NCBI RefSeq assembly: GCF_014750685.1
Contig: NZ_JAAXGE010000005.1
Location: 496,001-560,000 of the forward strand
DNA length: 64,000 nt
Direction: 5' to 3'
Source: Bacteroides sp. GM023
GTDB taxonomy: Bacteria; Bacteroidota; Bacteroidia; Bacteroidales; Bacteroidaceae
The position numbers and the translations under genes were made by a program. Within the stretch, counting starts at the first letter, position 1. Every line of letters starts with the position of its first letter. The notes under the pieces are model-generated. The model was given only the letters and a program-made list of their open reading frames with translations. It was not told the origin of the DNA and made no database searches. Shown here piece after piece: positions 9,969-17,732 of this stretch.

Positions 9969-10073
9969 TTCATTATAGCAAATAATTTTTTCATTATAGC
10001 AAATCTAATTTTCATTATAGCAAATCGGAATATGCTTATAGCTAAATTTATTATGCTCATAGCTTCTATTTTT
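9969..10073. repeat. five degenerate 21-bp direct repeats (array 1)
   Basis: Units begin at 9969, 9990, 10011, 10032 and 10053, an exact 21-bp period. The first three share TTCATTATAGCAAAT; the last two diverge (GCTTATAGCTAAA, GCTCATAGCTTC). The core ATTATAGC-W-AAT is the same as in array 2 at 42581-42769. There are no spacers and no cas genes, so this is not CRISPR. Period 21 is two DNA turns, so each copy would present the same face to a binding protein. The rest of 9840-10546 contains no gene that I can support. Confidence 0.75.
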
Positions 10074-10173
10074 CTTCCTAATAGTTGAAACAAACATTGG
10101 GATGTTTATTTTAAAGACAACCAATGATTGAGATAAACTCTTCGAGTTTTGAAAAGCATCGCTTTAAGTAGGC

Positions 10174-10210
10174 TAAAGCTATGCTTTACAACCTCTAAAG
10201 CATAGCTTTA
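10174..10210. other. perfect 15-bp inverted repeat
   Basis: TAAAGCTATGCTTTA (10174-10188) and TAAAGCATAGCTTTA (10196-10210) are exact complements around a 7-nt loop. No U-tract follows. It is a strong RNA or cruciform structure of unknown role in the gene-free region. Confidence 0.5.
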
Positions 10211-10247
10211 TATCTCATAAAACGCTATGCTACATACAATAGCGAAA

Positions 10248-10283
10248 GATACAGGATGAAGGATGGCTCCTTCACCCTGTATC
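10248..10283. other. 16-bp hairpin containing CCTTCACCC
   Basis: GATACAGGATGAAGGA (10248-10263) and TCCTTCACCCTGTATC (10268-10283) pair with one mismatch and a 4-nt loop. It repeats the CCTTCACCC word of the hairpin at 9891, so array 1 is flanked on both sides by related hairpins. Confidence 0.5.
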
Positions 10284-10546
10284 TACTTATTCATCAGCTT
10301 TTATAGCAGAAGATGAAGGGGGATGTATTTGTATTTACCTATAAGATGTATACCATTTGTGCTACCTGATTCTACAACACTTGCATTAATGACCTTGTTT
10401 TTCTTATGTCATTTGTCATTATAACAGTAATTGATTTGGTTTATACAATCTTTCTAGGGAATTGGATAAATACATTGCTACCATGAGTGAGTTCTTGTCT
10501 TTATAAGTATAATTGTTCAATGAAATGAATAGTAATTGCTAGTGAA

Positions 10547-10567
10547 TATATAAGTTCAATTAGAACT
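10547..10567 (-). repeat. left inverted repeat of putative invertible promoter
   Basis: This 21-bp site (core GTTCAATTAGAAC) matches the reverse complement of 10871-10891 at 20 of 21 positions. In direct orientation the two sites match only about 14 of 20, so they are inverted repeats of each other. Each is also internally near-palindromic, as expected for a recombinase or dimeric-regulator site. Confidence 0.7.
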
Positions 10568-10648
10568 TATTCAAGTTGTTTGTTTATGCTTTCTTCTATT
10601 TCATAGAAGATTTGTGTATTAATTATAGATATATATCTTAATTCGCTG

Positions 10649-10679
10649 CAAATATATCTATATTATTAATAATAACAAA
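10649..10679 (-). promoter_or_regulatory. Bacteroides promoter facing left, between inverted repeats (OFF orientation)
   Basis: Read on the minus strand there is TTTG (10679-10676), a 19-bp spacer, then TATATTTG (10656-10649). This fits the Bacteroides consensus (TTTG / 19-21 bp / TAnnTTTG) exactly. No gene lies downstream on the minus strand for more than 10 kb. No TAnnTTTG was found on the plus strand between the repeats. Recombination between 10547-10567 and 10871-10891 would turn it toward the SusC gene at 10936, leaving a leader of roughly 140 nt. Confidence 0.65.
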
Positions 10680-10870
10680 GTATTTAATAAATTATTTTAT
10701 TATTAATGCTGATAAACATAAAAGATATATTGTCGTAACTGGAAAATAGAAAGAAGGAACTATATAATAAATGGGTAGAAAATAAATTGATTTTATGAAT
10801 GCGTTTTTGCTTTAAGTGAAATTTTAATAGAGATTTTGACATAAAGGGGTGAGGTATTACTTGGAAGATT

Positions 10871-10891
10871 AGTTCTAATTGGACTTATATA
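10871..10891 (+). repeat. right inverted repeat of putative invertible promoter
   Basis: Core AGTTCTAATTGGACT; it differs from the complement of the left site by one base. It ends 44 bp before the SusC start codon. The 303 bp between the two sites carry the leftward promoter at 10649-10679 and no open gene. Confidence 0.7.
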
Positions 10892-10935
10892 AGTAGTTGA
10901 ATTTATCTTATTTATTAACTAAAAAAGTAATACTA

Positions 10936-13900
10936 ATGAAAAAAGACATCCTTTTGTTGATGTTGTGTTTATTCTGCTCTATAGGAGCGGTAGCACAGAC
11001 AAAATCAATTACCGGATTGGTTACGGATGGAGCCGGTGAACCAATTATTGGTGCAAGCGTAATTGAGGTAGGTACCACGAATGGTATTATTACTGACATT
11101 GATGGTAAGTTTTCCTTAACGGTAAATCCGAATGCCAAGATTAAAATTACGTATATCGGATTTCAGGCGCAGACTGTTGAATTGAAGGGACGAACCTCTT
11201 TAAAAATTCAGTTGAAAGAAGATTCTGAAATGTTGGAAGAGGTTGTAGTCACCGGTTACGGTGGCAAGCAGTTGCGTACTAAAGTAACTAACTCTATTTC
11301 CAAAGTTAATGAAGAATCTTTAAAAGTAGGTTTGTTTTCTAATCCGGCTCAAGCTCTTTCCGGTGCAGTTGCCGGTTTGAAAGTAACTCAGGCTTCAGGA
11401 AGTCCCGGTGCCACGCCTACTATTGTTCTTCGTGGTGGTACCGACTTTAACGGTTCCGGTTCTCCATTAGTTATCATTGACGGTCAGCTCCGTGACGGAT
11501 TGAGCGACATCAATCCTGAAGATATAGAATCTATGGAAGTCTTGAAAGATGCCGGAGCGACTGCCCTGTATGGAGCCCGTGCAAGTAATGGCGTAATCCT
11601 TATTACTACGAAAAGCGGTAAGAAAGGACACCGCGAAATCAACTTAAAAGTAAAGTTGGGAGTTAACTATATCAATAATCCATATGAGTTCCTGAATGGA
11701 GAAGAGTATATTAGCACTTTACGCACTGCCTATTCAAAGTCCGGTTATTATTGTAGTGATGGAGAATATGTATCCATAGCTCCTTTGAGTAATCTGACAG
11801 GCGCGTCTCCTTTTGGTTTAGGGAATGAATTAGGCAAATCGGCATGGAACGTTATGGGCAAAACCGCGGATAATGCTTATTTGGTACAACAACACGGATG
11901 GAAAGAAATGATTGACCCTTTAGACCCGACGCAAACAATTATATATAAGGATATCAATCCTGCCGATTATAACTTGAACAATCCTTCCTTCTCGCAAGAT
12001 TACAATGTGAATATGTCCGGCGGTGGTGATAAGGCTACCTATTATGCAGGTATCGGCTACAATCGTCAGGAAGGTTTACCTGTTGATACCTATTATGAAC
12101 GGTATAGCTTTATTCTGAACGCAAGCTATAAAGTAACTGATTGGCTGACATCAACTTCTAACTTTAATTATAATCGTGCGAACTGGAAGAATATGCCGGG
12201 CTCAAATACAAGTGAGGGCAACTATTTTGGACGTATTATGTCTACACCGCCTACCGCGCGTTTTGAAGACGAAGAAGGTAATCCGACTTTAGGACCGAAC
12301 GTTGCAGATGGTAACCAGGCTTTCCAACCGGAAAAATGGACAGACTTTAATCAAACAGATAAGTTTACCATGATTCAGTCTTTTCAGATTGACATAATGA
12401 AAGGGTTGTATGTAAAGGGTTCTGCAAACTGGTATTATTCAGAAGGTTTATATGAAAGCTTTACTAAGGATTATCTGGATAATATGTTGACAAATCATTA
12501 TACCAAAACTCGTGCCACATCTGCTAAATTCGAACGTAATTTCGCACAAACTTATAATGCAGTATTAAATTATTCGCAGACGTTTGTGAAAGACCACAAT
12601 GTAAACCTGATGTTGGGTATGGAATATTATGCGAATGAAAAACGTGGTTTTTCGGGTTCAGGTTCCGGTGCTCCAACAGATGATTTTGCTGATTTGGCTT
12701 TGACAGACAAAGGAGAAGGAAAGCGCTCTATTGATTCCTGGCATGAACAATACCGCATTTTGTCTTACTTTGGACGACTGAATTACGATTATAAGGGTAA
12801 ATATTTGCTTTCAGCAGTATTTCGACATGATGGTTATTCTTCTTTATTAGGTGATAATCGCTGGGGATTCTTTCCAGGGCTTTCCGCAGGTTGGATTTTC
12901 GGACAAGAGCAGTTTGTTAAAGACGCTGTCCCTTTCCTTTCATTCGGTAAATTACGTGCCAGTTATGGTGTGAATGGTAATGCTACAGGAATCGGTGCAT
13001 ATACCTTGCAAGGTTCTTATAGTCCCGCGACTTATAATGGTAACGTCGGGTTCTTGATAGGCTCATTGCCTAACCCGGGTTTGAGGTGGGAGAAGACGAA
13101 AACTGCTGAAGTCGGTTTGGATTTAAGTTTCTTCGATAATCGATTGAATGCTAATTTTACTTTTTATAACCGTTTGACTTCGGATAAGTATGCAAACTTC
13201 AGTTTGCCTTCAACAACAGGTTTTTCTTCTATAAAAAACAACAATGGAGAATTTCGTAACAGAGGTTTGGAAATAGAACTTTCCGGGAAGATTATAGATA
13301 CCAAAGATTGGAAATGGAGTATGTCCGGTAATATCTCATATAATAAGAATAAAGTAATATCCTTACCGGACAATGGCTTGGAACATAATCGTCAGGGAGG
13401 ACAGCAGATTTATACAGGAGAAAGCTTTGTAAATGACAAAGGTGAAGTAGAGTATGTAAAACGTTGGGTCAATGCTACCCAGGAAGGTATGGAACCGGGC
13501 ATGATGGTTGTTTATAAGTCAGATGGCATATACCGTAGTTGGGAAGAGATACCCGGCGATTTGGTCATAACATCAGGAAATTATTATGGTAAAAAGATGT
13601 ATGGTCCCGAAGCCTGGAAGAAGTTGACGAAAGCCGAGCAAAAGAATGCTTTGCCTATTATGCCCGGTGATATGAAATGGAGAGATATAAATGGGGATAA
13701 CGTCATTGACCAATATGACCAAGTGGTAGCAGGTAATACGACTCCGCATTGGACTGGCGGTTTTAATACGACACTGCGTTGGAAGAACTTCCAGTTTTAC
13801 GGACGCTTTGATTTTGCTCTGGATTATTGGATTTATGACCATACAACTCCGGAAACATTCCTTGCTTGTGCACAAGGTACCTATAATACGACAACGGATG

Positions 13901-14229
13901 TATATGATACATGGTCGGAAGATAATGTGAATGCCAAATATCCGCGCTATGCTTATGCCGATTTGCTGACAAATGCTAATTATGCCCGTAATTCGACGAT
14001 GTTTGCTTATAAAGGTAACTATTTAGCTATCCGTGAGTTGTCGCTGACCTATTCGCTACCGGAAATGTGGGCGAAGAAAGTTTTCTGCCAAAAGGTGGAT
14101 GTATCTATTACCGGACAGAATTTAGGGTACATCACTTCTGCCAATGTAGCTACTCCTGAAGTGTCCAGCGCGGGTTCCGGTTATGCTTTGCCAAGAACTC
14201 TTTTGTTCGGACTGAATGTAACGTTTTAA
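10936..14229 (+). CDS. SusC-like TonB-dependent transporter of the sialoglycan PUL
   Basis: A 1097-aa SusC protein. The ATG at 10936 gives a clean signal peptide (MKKDILLLMLC...GAVAQ); an in-frame ATG at 10897 would add 13 residues before it and was rejected. Domain order: carboxypeptidase-regulatory-like domain (about 25-105, ITGLVTDGAGEPIIGAS), TonB box (EEVVVTGYGG), plug with SNPAQALSGAVAGLKV and LYGARASNGVILITTK, then the barrel ending NVTF. It heads an operon with susD (26 bp gap), then sialidase and hexosaminidases, so sialylated host glycan fragments or sialic acid are the inferred cargo. The only good promoter upstream currently points away (10649-10679), suggesting phase-variable expression. 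Confidence 0.93.
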   Translation: MKKDILLLMLCLFCSIGAVAQTKSITGLVTDGAGEPIIGASVIEVGTTNGIITDIDGKFSLTVNPNAKIKITYIGFQAQTVELKGRTSLKIQLKEDSEMLEEVVVTGYGGKQLRTKVTNSISKVNEESLKVGLFSNPAQALSGAVAGLKVTQASGSPGATPTIVLRGGTDFNGSGSPLVIIDGQLRDGLSDINPEDIESMEVLKDAGATALYGARASNGVILITTKSGKKGHREINLKVKLGVNYINNPYEFLNGEEYISTLRTAYSKSGYYCSDGEYVSIAPLSNLTGASPFGLGNELGKSAWNVMGKTADNAYLVQQHGWKEMIDPLDPTQTIIYKDINPADYNLNNPSFSQDYNVNMSGGGDKATYYAGIGYNRQEGLPVDTYYERYSFILNASYKVTDWLTSTSNFNYNRANWKNMPGSNTSEGNYFGRIMSTPPTARFEDEEGNPTLGPNVADGNQAFQPEKWTDFNQTDKFTMIQSFQIDIMKGLYVKGSANWYYSEGLYESFTKDYLDNMLTNHYTKTRATSAKFERNFAQTYNAVLNYSQTFVKDHNVNLMLGMEYYANEKRGFSGSGSGAPTDDFADLALTDKGEGKRSIDSWHEQYRILSYFGRLNYDYKGKYLLSAVFRHDGYSSLLGDNRWGFFPGLSAGWIFGQEQFVKDAVPFLSFGKLRASYGVNGNATGIGAYTLQGSYSPATYNGNVGFLIGSLPNPGLRWEKTKTAEVGLDLSFFDNRLNANFTFYNRLTSDKYANFSLPSTTGFSSIKNNNGEFRNRGLEIELSGKIIDTKDWKWSMSGNISYNKNKVISLPDNGLEHNRQGGQQIYTGESFVNDKGEVEYVKRWVNATQEGMEPGMMVVYKSDGIYRSWEEIPGDLVITSGNYYGKKMYGPEAWKKLTKAEQKNALPIMPGDMKWRDINGDNVIDQYDQVVAGNTTPHWTGGFNTTLRWKNFQFYGRFDFALDYWIYDHTTPETFLACAQGTYNTTTDVYDTWSEDNVNAKYPRYAYADLLTNANYARNSTMFAYKGNYLAIRELSLTYSLPEMWAKKVFCQKVDVSITGQNLGYITSANVATPEVSSAGSGYALPRTLLFGLNVTF

Positions 14230-14255
14230 GTGACTAACTCTAAAAGAAAGAAATT

Positions 14256-15893
14256 ATGAAAAAGATAAAATATACATTATTCTATAGTCTGTTCATCGTT
14301 CTCGTAGGAGGTATTTGTTCTTCCTGTGCCGACAAGCTGGATTTAGCTCCAATTGATTACTATGGAAGTGGTTCCTACTGGAAAACAGAAGCTCATGTGA
14401 TAGGATATATGGATGGCATACATAAGCATCTCCGCGATGCGGCGTTTCAACATACATTTCTATGGGGAGAAGCACGAGGAGGAAACTTGATTACGGCTGG
14501 TACCAGCTCGGACGGAATGGGTATGTTGTATGGGGATATCAAGCTGCAAAATTTTGATGAGTCGCATACCGGTGGAATTACAAAATTTGGAGATATATTC
14601 GGACGCCTTACCAACATCAACCTCTTCATTGCCCGTGTGACGGATGCCACCTATATTAGTGAAGATAAGAAAGGATATTATCTGGGACAGGCGTATGGAT
14701 TGAGAGCATTTTATTATTTTGACCTTTATCGTACGTATGGTGGTGTGCCTTTACGCCTTACGGCGGATGTAGTGGAAGGAGTTATTGCCCCCAACCTTCT
14801 TTATTTAGGACGTGCGACTCCTCAGGAAGTGATGACGCAAATAAAAAAAGACTTGGACAAATCTATGGAATGTTTTGGAGATAACAACTCTTTCGATCCT
14901 AATAATAGAGGGAATAAGAAAGGATATTGGTCTAAAGCTGCTACGGAATGCCTGATGGGAGAAGTGTATCTGTGGATATCCAAAGTAACTACCGGCAACG
15001 ATGTTGCTGATGAAAGTAACTTGGTCACTGCAAAAAAACATTTGCTGAATGTTTTAACTAACTATGGTCTTGAACCATTAGGTAACTTTGCTAATGTATT
15101 TGAAGCTAAGAATAATAAAGGTAATAATGAAATAATCTTTGCGGTTCGTTATGCTGAAGGAGAAGCTACCAATAGCAACAATCTCTTTACTTACGCTATG
15201 GCTACGGGCAGCACCAAAGACCGGTACAAAAAGGATGGGGAAAAGTTTTTGGATGCTTTAAATATAGGCAATACGGGTAGTCAGCAGTTGGAATATAAAA
15301 TTGAACTTTATAATAGTTTCGATGATGAAGATACCCGTAAGGATGCTACATTTATTGCTTCCTATAATAAAGATGCAGAAACCGGTGCATTGTCTTTATT
15401 CGGAACACACGTATGCAAGAATATCGGATATGCAAATTCTCAGGGTGCACGTATTTATTGTGGCGATTACATCATTTATCGTCTGCCGTGGGTGTGGCTG
15501 ACACTTGCTGAAATAGAGAATATGCAAGGAGGAGACGTTGCCACCTATATAAATAAGGTTCGTAAGCGTGCTTATGGAGATAATTGGAATGAAGAAACTT
15601 ATGGCTACAAGAATGCGGATTTTACAACGAATGAATTAGCCATACTTCATGAAAAAGATAAAGAGTTTGTTCAGGAAGGACAACGCTGGTGGGATCTTCG
15701 CCGTATGACTTTGACTAAAGGTGGGAAACATCTGGTCTTCTGCAAGGAAGGAAGTATAGGGATAGAACAGCCCATGTTGAATGAGACAACGGAAGCTCAT
15801 AAAGTCCTTTGGCCGGTGGATGTTACTTTGCTGGGTAATGACCCGTTGATTTATCAGACGCCTGGTTATGACACTTATAAAAAGCCGGAATAA
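14256..15893 (+). CDS. SusD-like surface glycan-binding lipoprotein of the sialoglycan PUL
   Basis: A 545-aa SusD/RagB lipoprotein. Signal sequence ends at GICSSC (Cys21 or Cys24), then ADKLDLAPIDYYGSGSYW, matching the other SusD proteins here. Family signatures are AYGLRAFYYFDLYRTYGGVPLRL, RLPWVWLTLAEIENMQGG, KRAYGDNW, EKDKEFVQEGQRWWDLRRMT and LWPVDVTLLGNDPLIYQTPGY. Start ATG is 26 bp after the SusC stop. It probably forms the SusC lid. NanU, the sialic-acid-binding SusD homologue of B. fragilis and Tannerella, is a functional analogue, but binding specificity here is inference from the neighbouring sialidase. Confidence 0.92.
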   Translation: MKKIKYTLFYSLFIVLVGGICSSCADKLDLAPIDYYGSGSYWKTEAHVIGYMDGIHKHLRDAAFQHTFLWGEARGGNLITAGTSSDGMGMLYGDIKLQNFDESHTGGITKFGDIFGRLTNINLFIARVTDATYISEDKKGYYLGQAYGLRAFYYFDLYRTYGGVPLRLTADVVEGVIAPNLLYLGRATPQEVMTQIKKDLDKSMECFGDNNSFDPNNRGNKKGYWSKAATECLMGEVYLWISKVTTGNDVADESNLVTAKKHLLNVLTNYGLEPLGNFANVFEAKNNKGNNEIIFAVRYAEGEATNSNNLFTYAMATGSTKDRYKKDGEKFLDALNIGNTGSQQLEYKIELYNSFDDEDTRKDATFIASYNKDAETGALSLFGTHVCKNIGYANSQGARIYCGDYIIYRLPWVWLTLAEIENMQGGDVATYINKVRKRAYGDNWNEETYGYKNADFTTNELAILHEKDKEFVQEGQRWWDLRRMTLTKGGKHLVFCKEGSIGIEQPMLNETTEAHKVLWPVDVTLLGNDPLIYQTPGYDTYKKPE

Positions 15894-15924
15894 AGGTTGT
15901 TTTATGGATAAATAAGTAGTGGAT

Positions 15925-15960
15925 ATCCTAAGAAGCAATATAAAAGTTGCTTCTTAGGAT
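15925..15960 (+). terminator. hairpin between susD and the sialidase gene
   Basis: ATCCTAAGAAGCAA (15925-15938) and TTGCTTCTTAGGAT (15947-15960) form a perfect 14-bp stem with an 8-nt loop. It lies 32 bp after the SusD stop. The T-tail is weak (TTAAATC), so it may attenuate rather than end the susCD transcript. The sialidase has its own promoter just downstream. Confidence 0.6.
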
Positions 15961-16014
15961 TTAAATCAGAGTATATTTTATTATGTATATGAGATATAAT
16001 AAATTATTTAATTA

Positions 16015-16046
16015 TTTGTGGGGAATATGATAAATTTATATCTTTG
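16015..16046 (+). promoter_or_regulatory. Bacteroides promoter for the sialidase operon
   Basis: TTTG (16015-16018), a 20-bp spacer, and TATCTTTG (16039-16046) match the Bacteroides vegetative consensus. The sialidase ATG is 22 bp beyond the -7 element. This would let the enzyme genes be transcribed independently of the susCD promoter upstream. Confidence 0.75.
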
Positions 16047-16068
16047 TGCCCAAACAATTAATAATACC

Positions 16069-17709
16069 ATGAAAAGAAACCTTCTTTTATTTTCGATTGT
16101 CCTCAATTTCTGTTTTTGTGGAACTTTGCAATTAGTTGCTTCGGACACTGTTTTTGTGCGTGAAACTCAAATTCCAATCTTGATTGAACGTCAGGATAAT
16201 GTGTTGTTTATGCTACGCTTGGATGCAAAAGAAAGCCGTAGTTTGGAAAATGTAGTACTGAATTTTGGCAAAGAGGTTAATTTGTCGGATATAAAATCAG
16301 TAAAACTCTATTATAGTGGTACGGAAGCCAGACAGAATTATGGAAAGAATTTTTTTGCTCCGGTAACTTATATCTCCAGCCATACGCCGGGAAAGACATT
16401 GGCTGCCAATCCTTCTTATTCGATAAATAAGTCACAGGTAAATAATCCCGGACAGAAAGTTACACTGGCTGCCAATCAGAAACTCTTTCCTGGAATCAAT
16501 TATTTTTGGGTAAGTTTGCAAATGAAGCCGGACGCTTCCTTGTTGGATAAAATTTCAGCAGAAATCACGTCAATCAGAGTTGACGGTAAAGAAGCGATTG
16601 TAAGTACAGTTTCTCCTGAGAACATTGCCCATAGGGTAGGAGTAGGTGTGCGTCATGCCGGTGATGACGGTTCGGCTGCCTTCCGTATTCCGGGATTGGT
16701 TACTACTAATAAAGGAACATTGCTCGGTGTATATGACGTACGTTATAATAGCAGTGTCGATTTGCAAGAGCACGTAGATGTGGGCTTGAGCCGCAGTGTA
16801 GATGGTGGAAAGACATGGGAGAAGATGCGTTTGCCTTTAGCTTTCGGTGAGACAGGCGACTTGCCTGCTGCGCAGAATGGTGTAGGTGACCCTTCTATTC
16901 TGGTAGATACAAAGACCAATACAGTGTGGGTTGTTGCCGCATGGACACACGGAATGGGAAACCAGCGTGCCTGGTGGAGTTCCTATCCGGGAATGGATAT
17001 GAATCATACGGCTCAGTTGGTGTTGGCTAAAAGTACGGATGATGGAAAGACATGGTCGGAGCCCATCAATATAACTAGCCAGGTAAAAGATCCGTCTTGG
17101 TATTTCCTTTTGCAAGGGCCGGGGCGTGGTATTACAATGCAAGATGGTACATTAGTATTTCCTATCCAGTTTATCGACTCTACGCGGGTTCCGAATGCGG
17201 GAATCATGTATAGCAAAAACGGTGGTGAAACATGGAAAATCCATAATTACGCCCGCACTAATACAACAGAGGCACAAGTAGCGGAAGTAGAGCCGGGAGT
17301 GTTGATGTTGAACATGAGAGATAATCGTGGAGGTAGTCGTGCTGTTTCCATTACGAAGGATTTCGGCAAGACCTGGTCGGAGCATCCATCTTCCCGTAAG
17401 GCTTTGCAGGAGCCGGTGTGTATGGCAAGTCTGATTAGTGTGAAGGCTAAAGACAATGCATTAAATAAAGATATTCTTTTATTCTCCAATCCCAATACGG
17501 TGAAAGGACGTCATCACATAACGATTAAGGCGAGCTTGGATGGTGGTATCACTTGGTTGCCCGAACATCAAGTGATGCTGGATGAGGAAAATGGTTGGGG
17601 ATATTCTTGTTTGACAATGATTGATAGAGAAACGGTCGGAATCCTGTATGAAAGCAGTGTGGCTCACATGACTTTTCAGTCTGTCAGATTAAAGGATATA
17701 ATTAAATAA
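16069..17709 (+). CDS. nanH: exo-alpha-sialidase (GH33), BT_0455/NanH type
   Basis: A 546-aa exported sialidase. The ATG at 16069 gives a signal peptide (to about LQLVA, 24); an in-frame upstream ATG at 16018 overlaps the -33 promoter element and was rejected. An N-terminal beta-sandwich (about 25-180) of the BNR-associated type precedes the propeller. The propeller has FRIP (205-208), an Asp acid/base region (YDVRYNSSVD), and Asp-boxes SVDGGKTW, STDDGKTW, SKNGGETW and SLDGGITW. The nucleophile region is GWGYSCLTM, followed by GILYESS. Overall it closely resembles the characterised B. thetaiotaomicron enzyme BT_0455, which hydrolyses terminal sialic acids. It is first gene of an enzyme operon with its own promoter. 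Confidence 0.93.
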   Translation: MKRNLLLFSIVLNFCFCGTLQLVASDTVFVRETQIPILIERQDNVLFMLRLDAKESRSLENVVLNFGKEVNLSDIKSVKLYYSGTEARQNYGKNFFAPVTYISSHTPGKTLAANPSYSINKSQVNNPGQKVTLAANQKLFPGINYFWVSLQMKPDASLLDKISAEITSIRVDGKEAIVSTVSPENIAHRVGVGVRHAGDDGSAAFRIPGLVTTNKGTLLGVYDVRYNSSVDLQEHVDVGLSRSVDGGKTWEKMRLPLAFGETGDLPAAQNGVGDPSILVDTKTNTVWVVAAWTHGMGNQRAWWSSYPGMDMNHTAQLVLAKSTDDGKTWSEPINITSQVKDPSWYFLLQGPGRGITMQDGTLVFPIQFIDSTRVPNAGIMYSKNGGETWKIHNYARTNTTEAQVAEVEPGVLMLNMRDNRGGSRAVSITKDFGKTWSEHPSSRKALQEPVCMASLISVKAKDNALNKDILLFSNPNTVKGRHHITIKASLDGGITWLPEHQVMLDEENGWGYSCLTMIDRETVGILYESSVAHMTFQSVRLKDIIK

Positions 17710-17732
17710 ATTTTATTCTACACAGAAAAACA

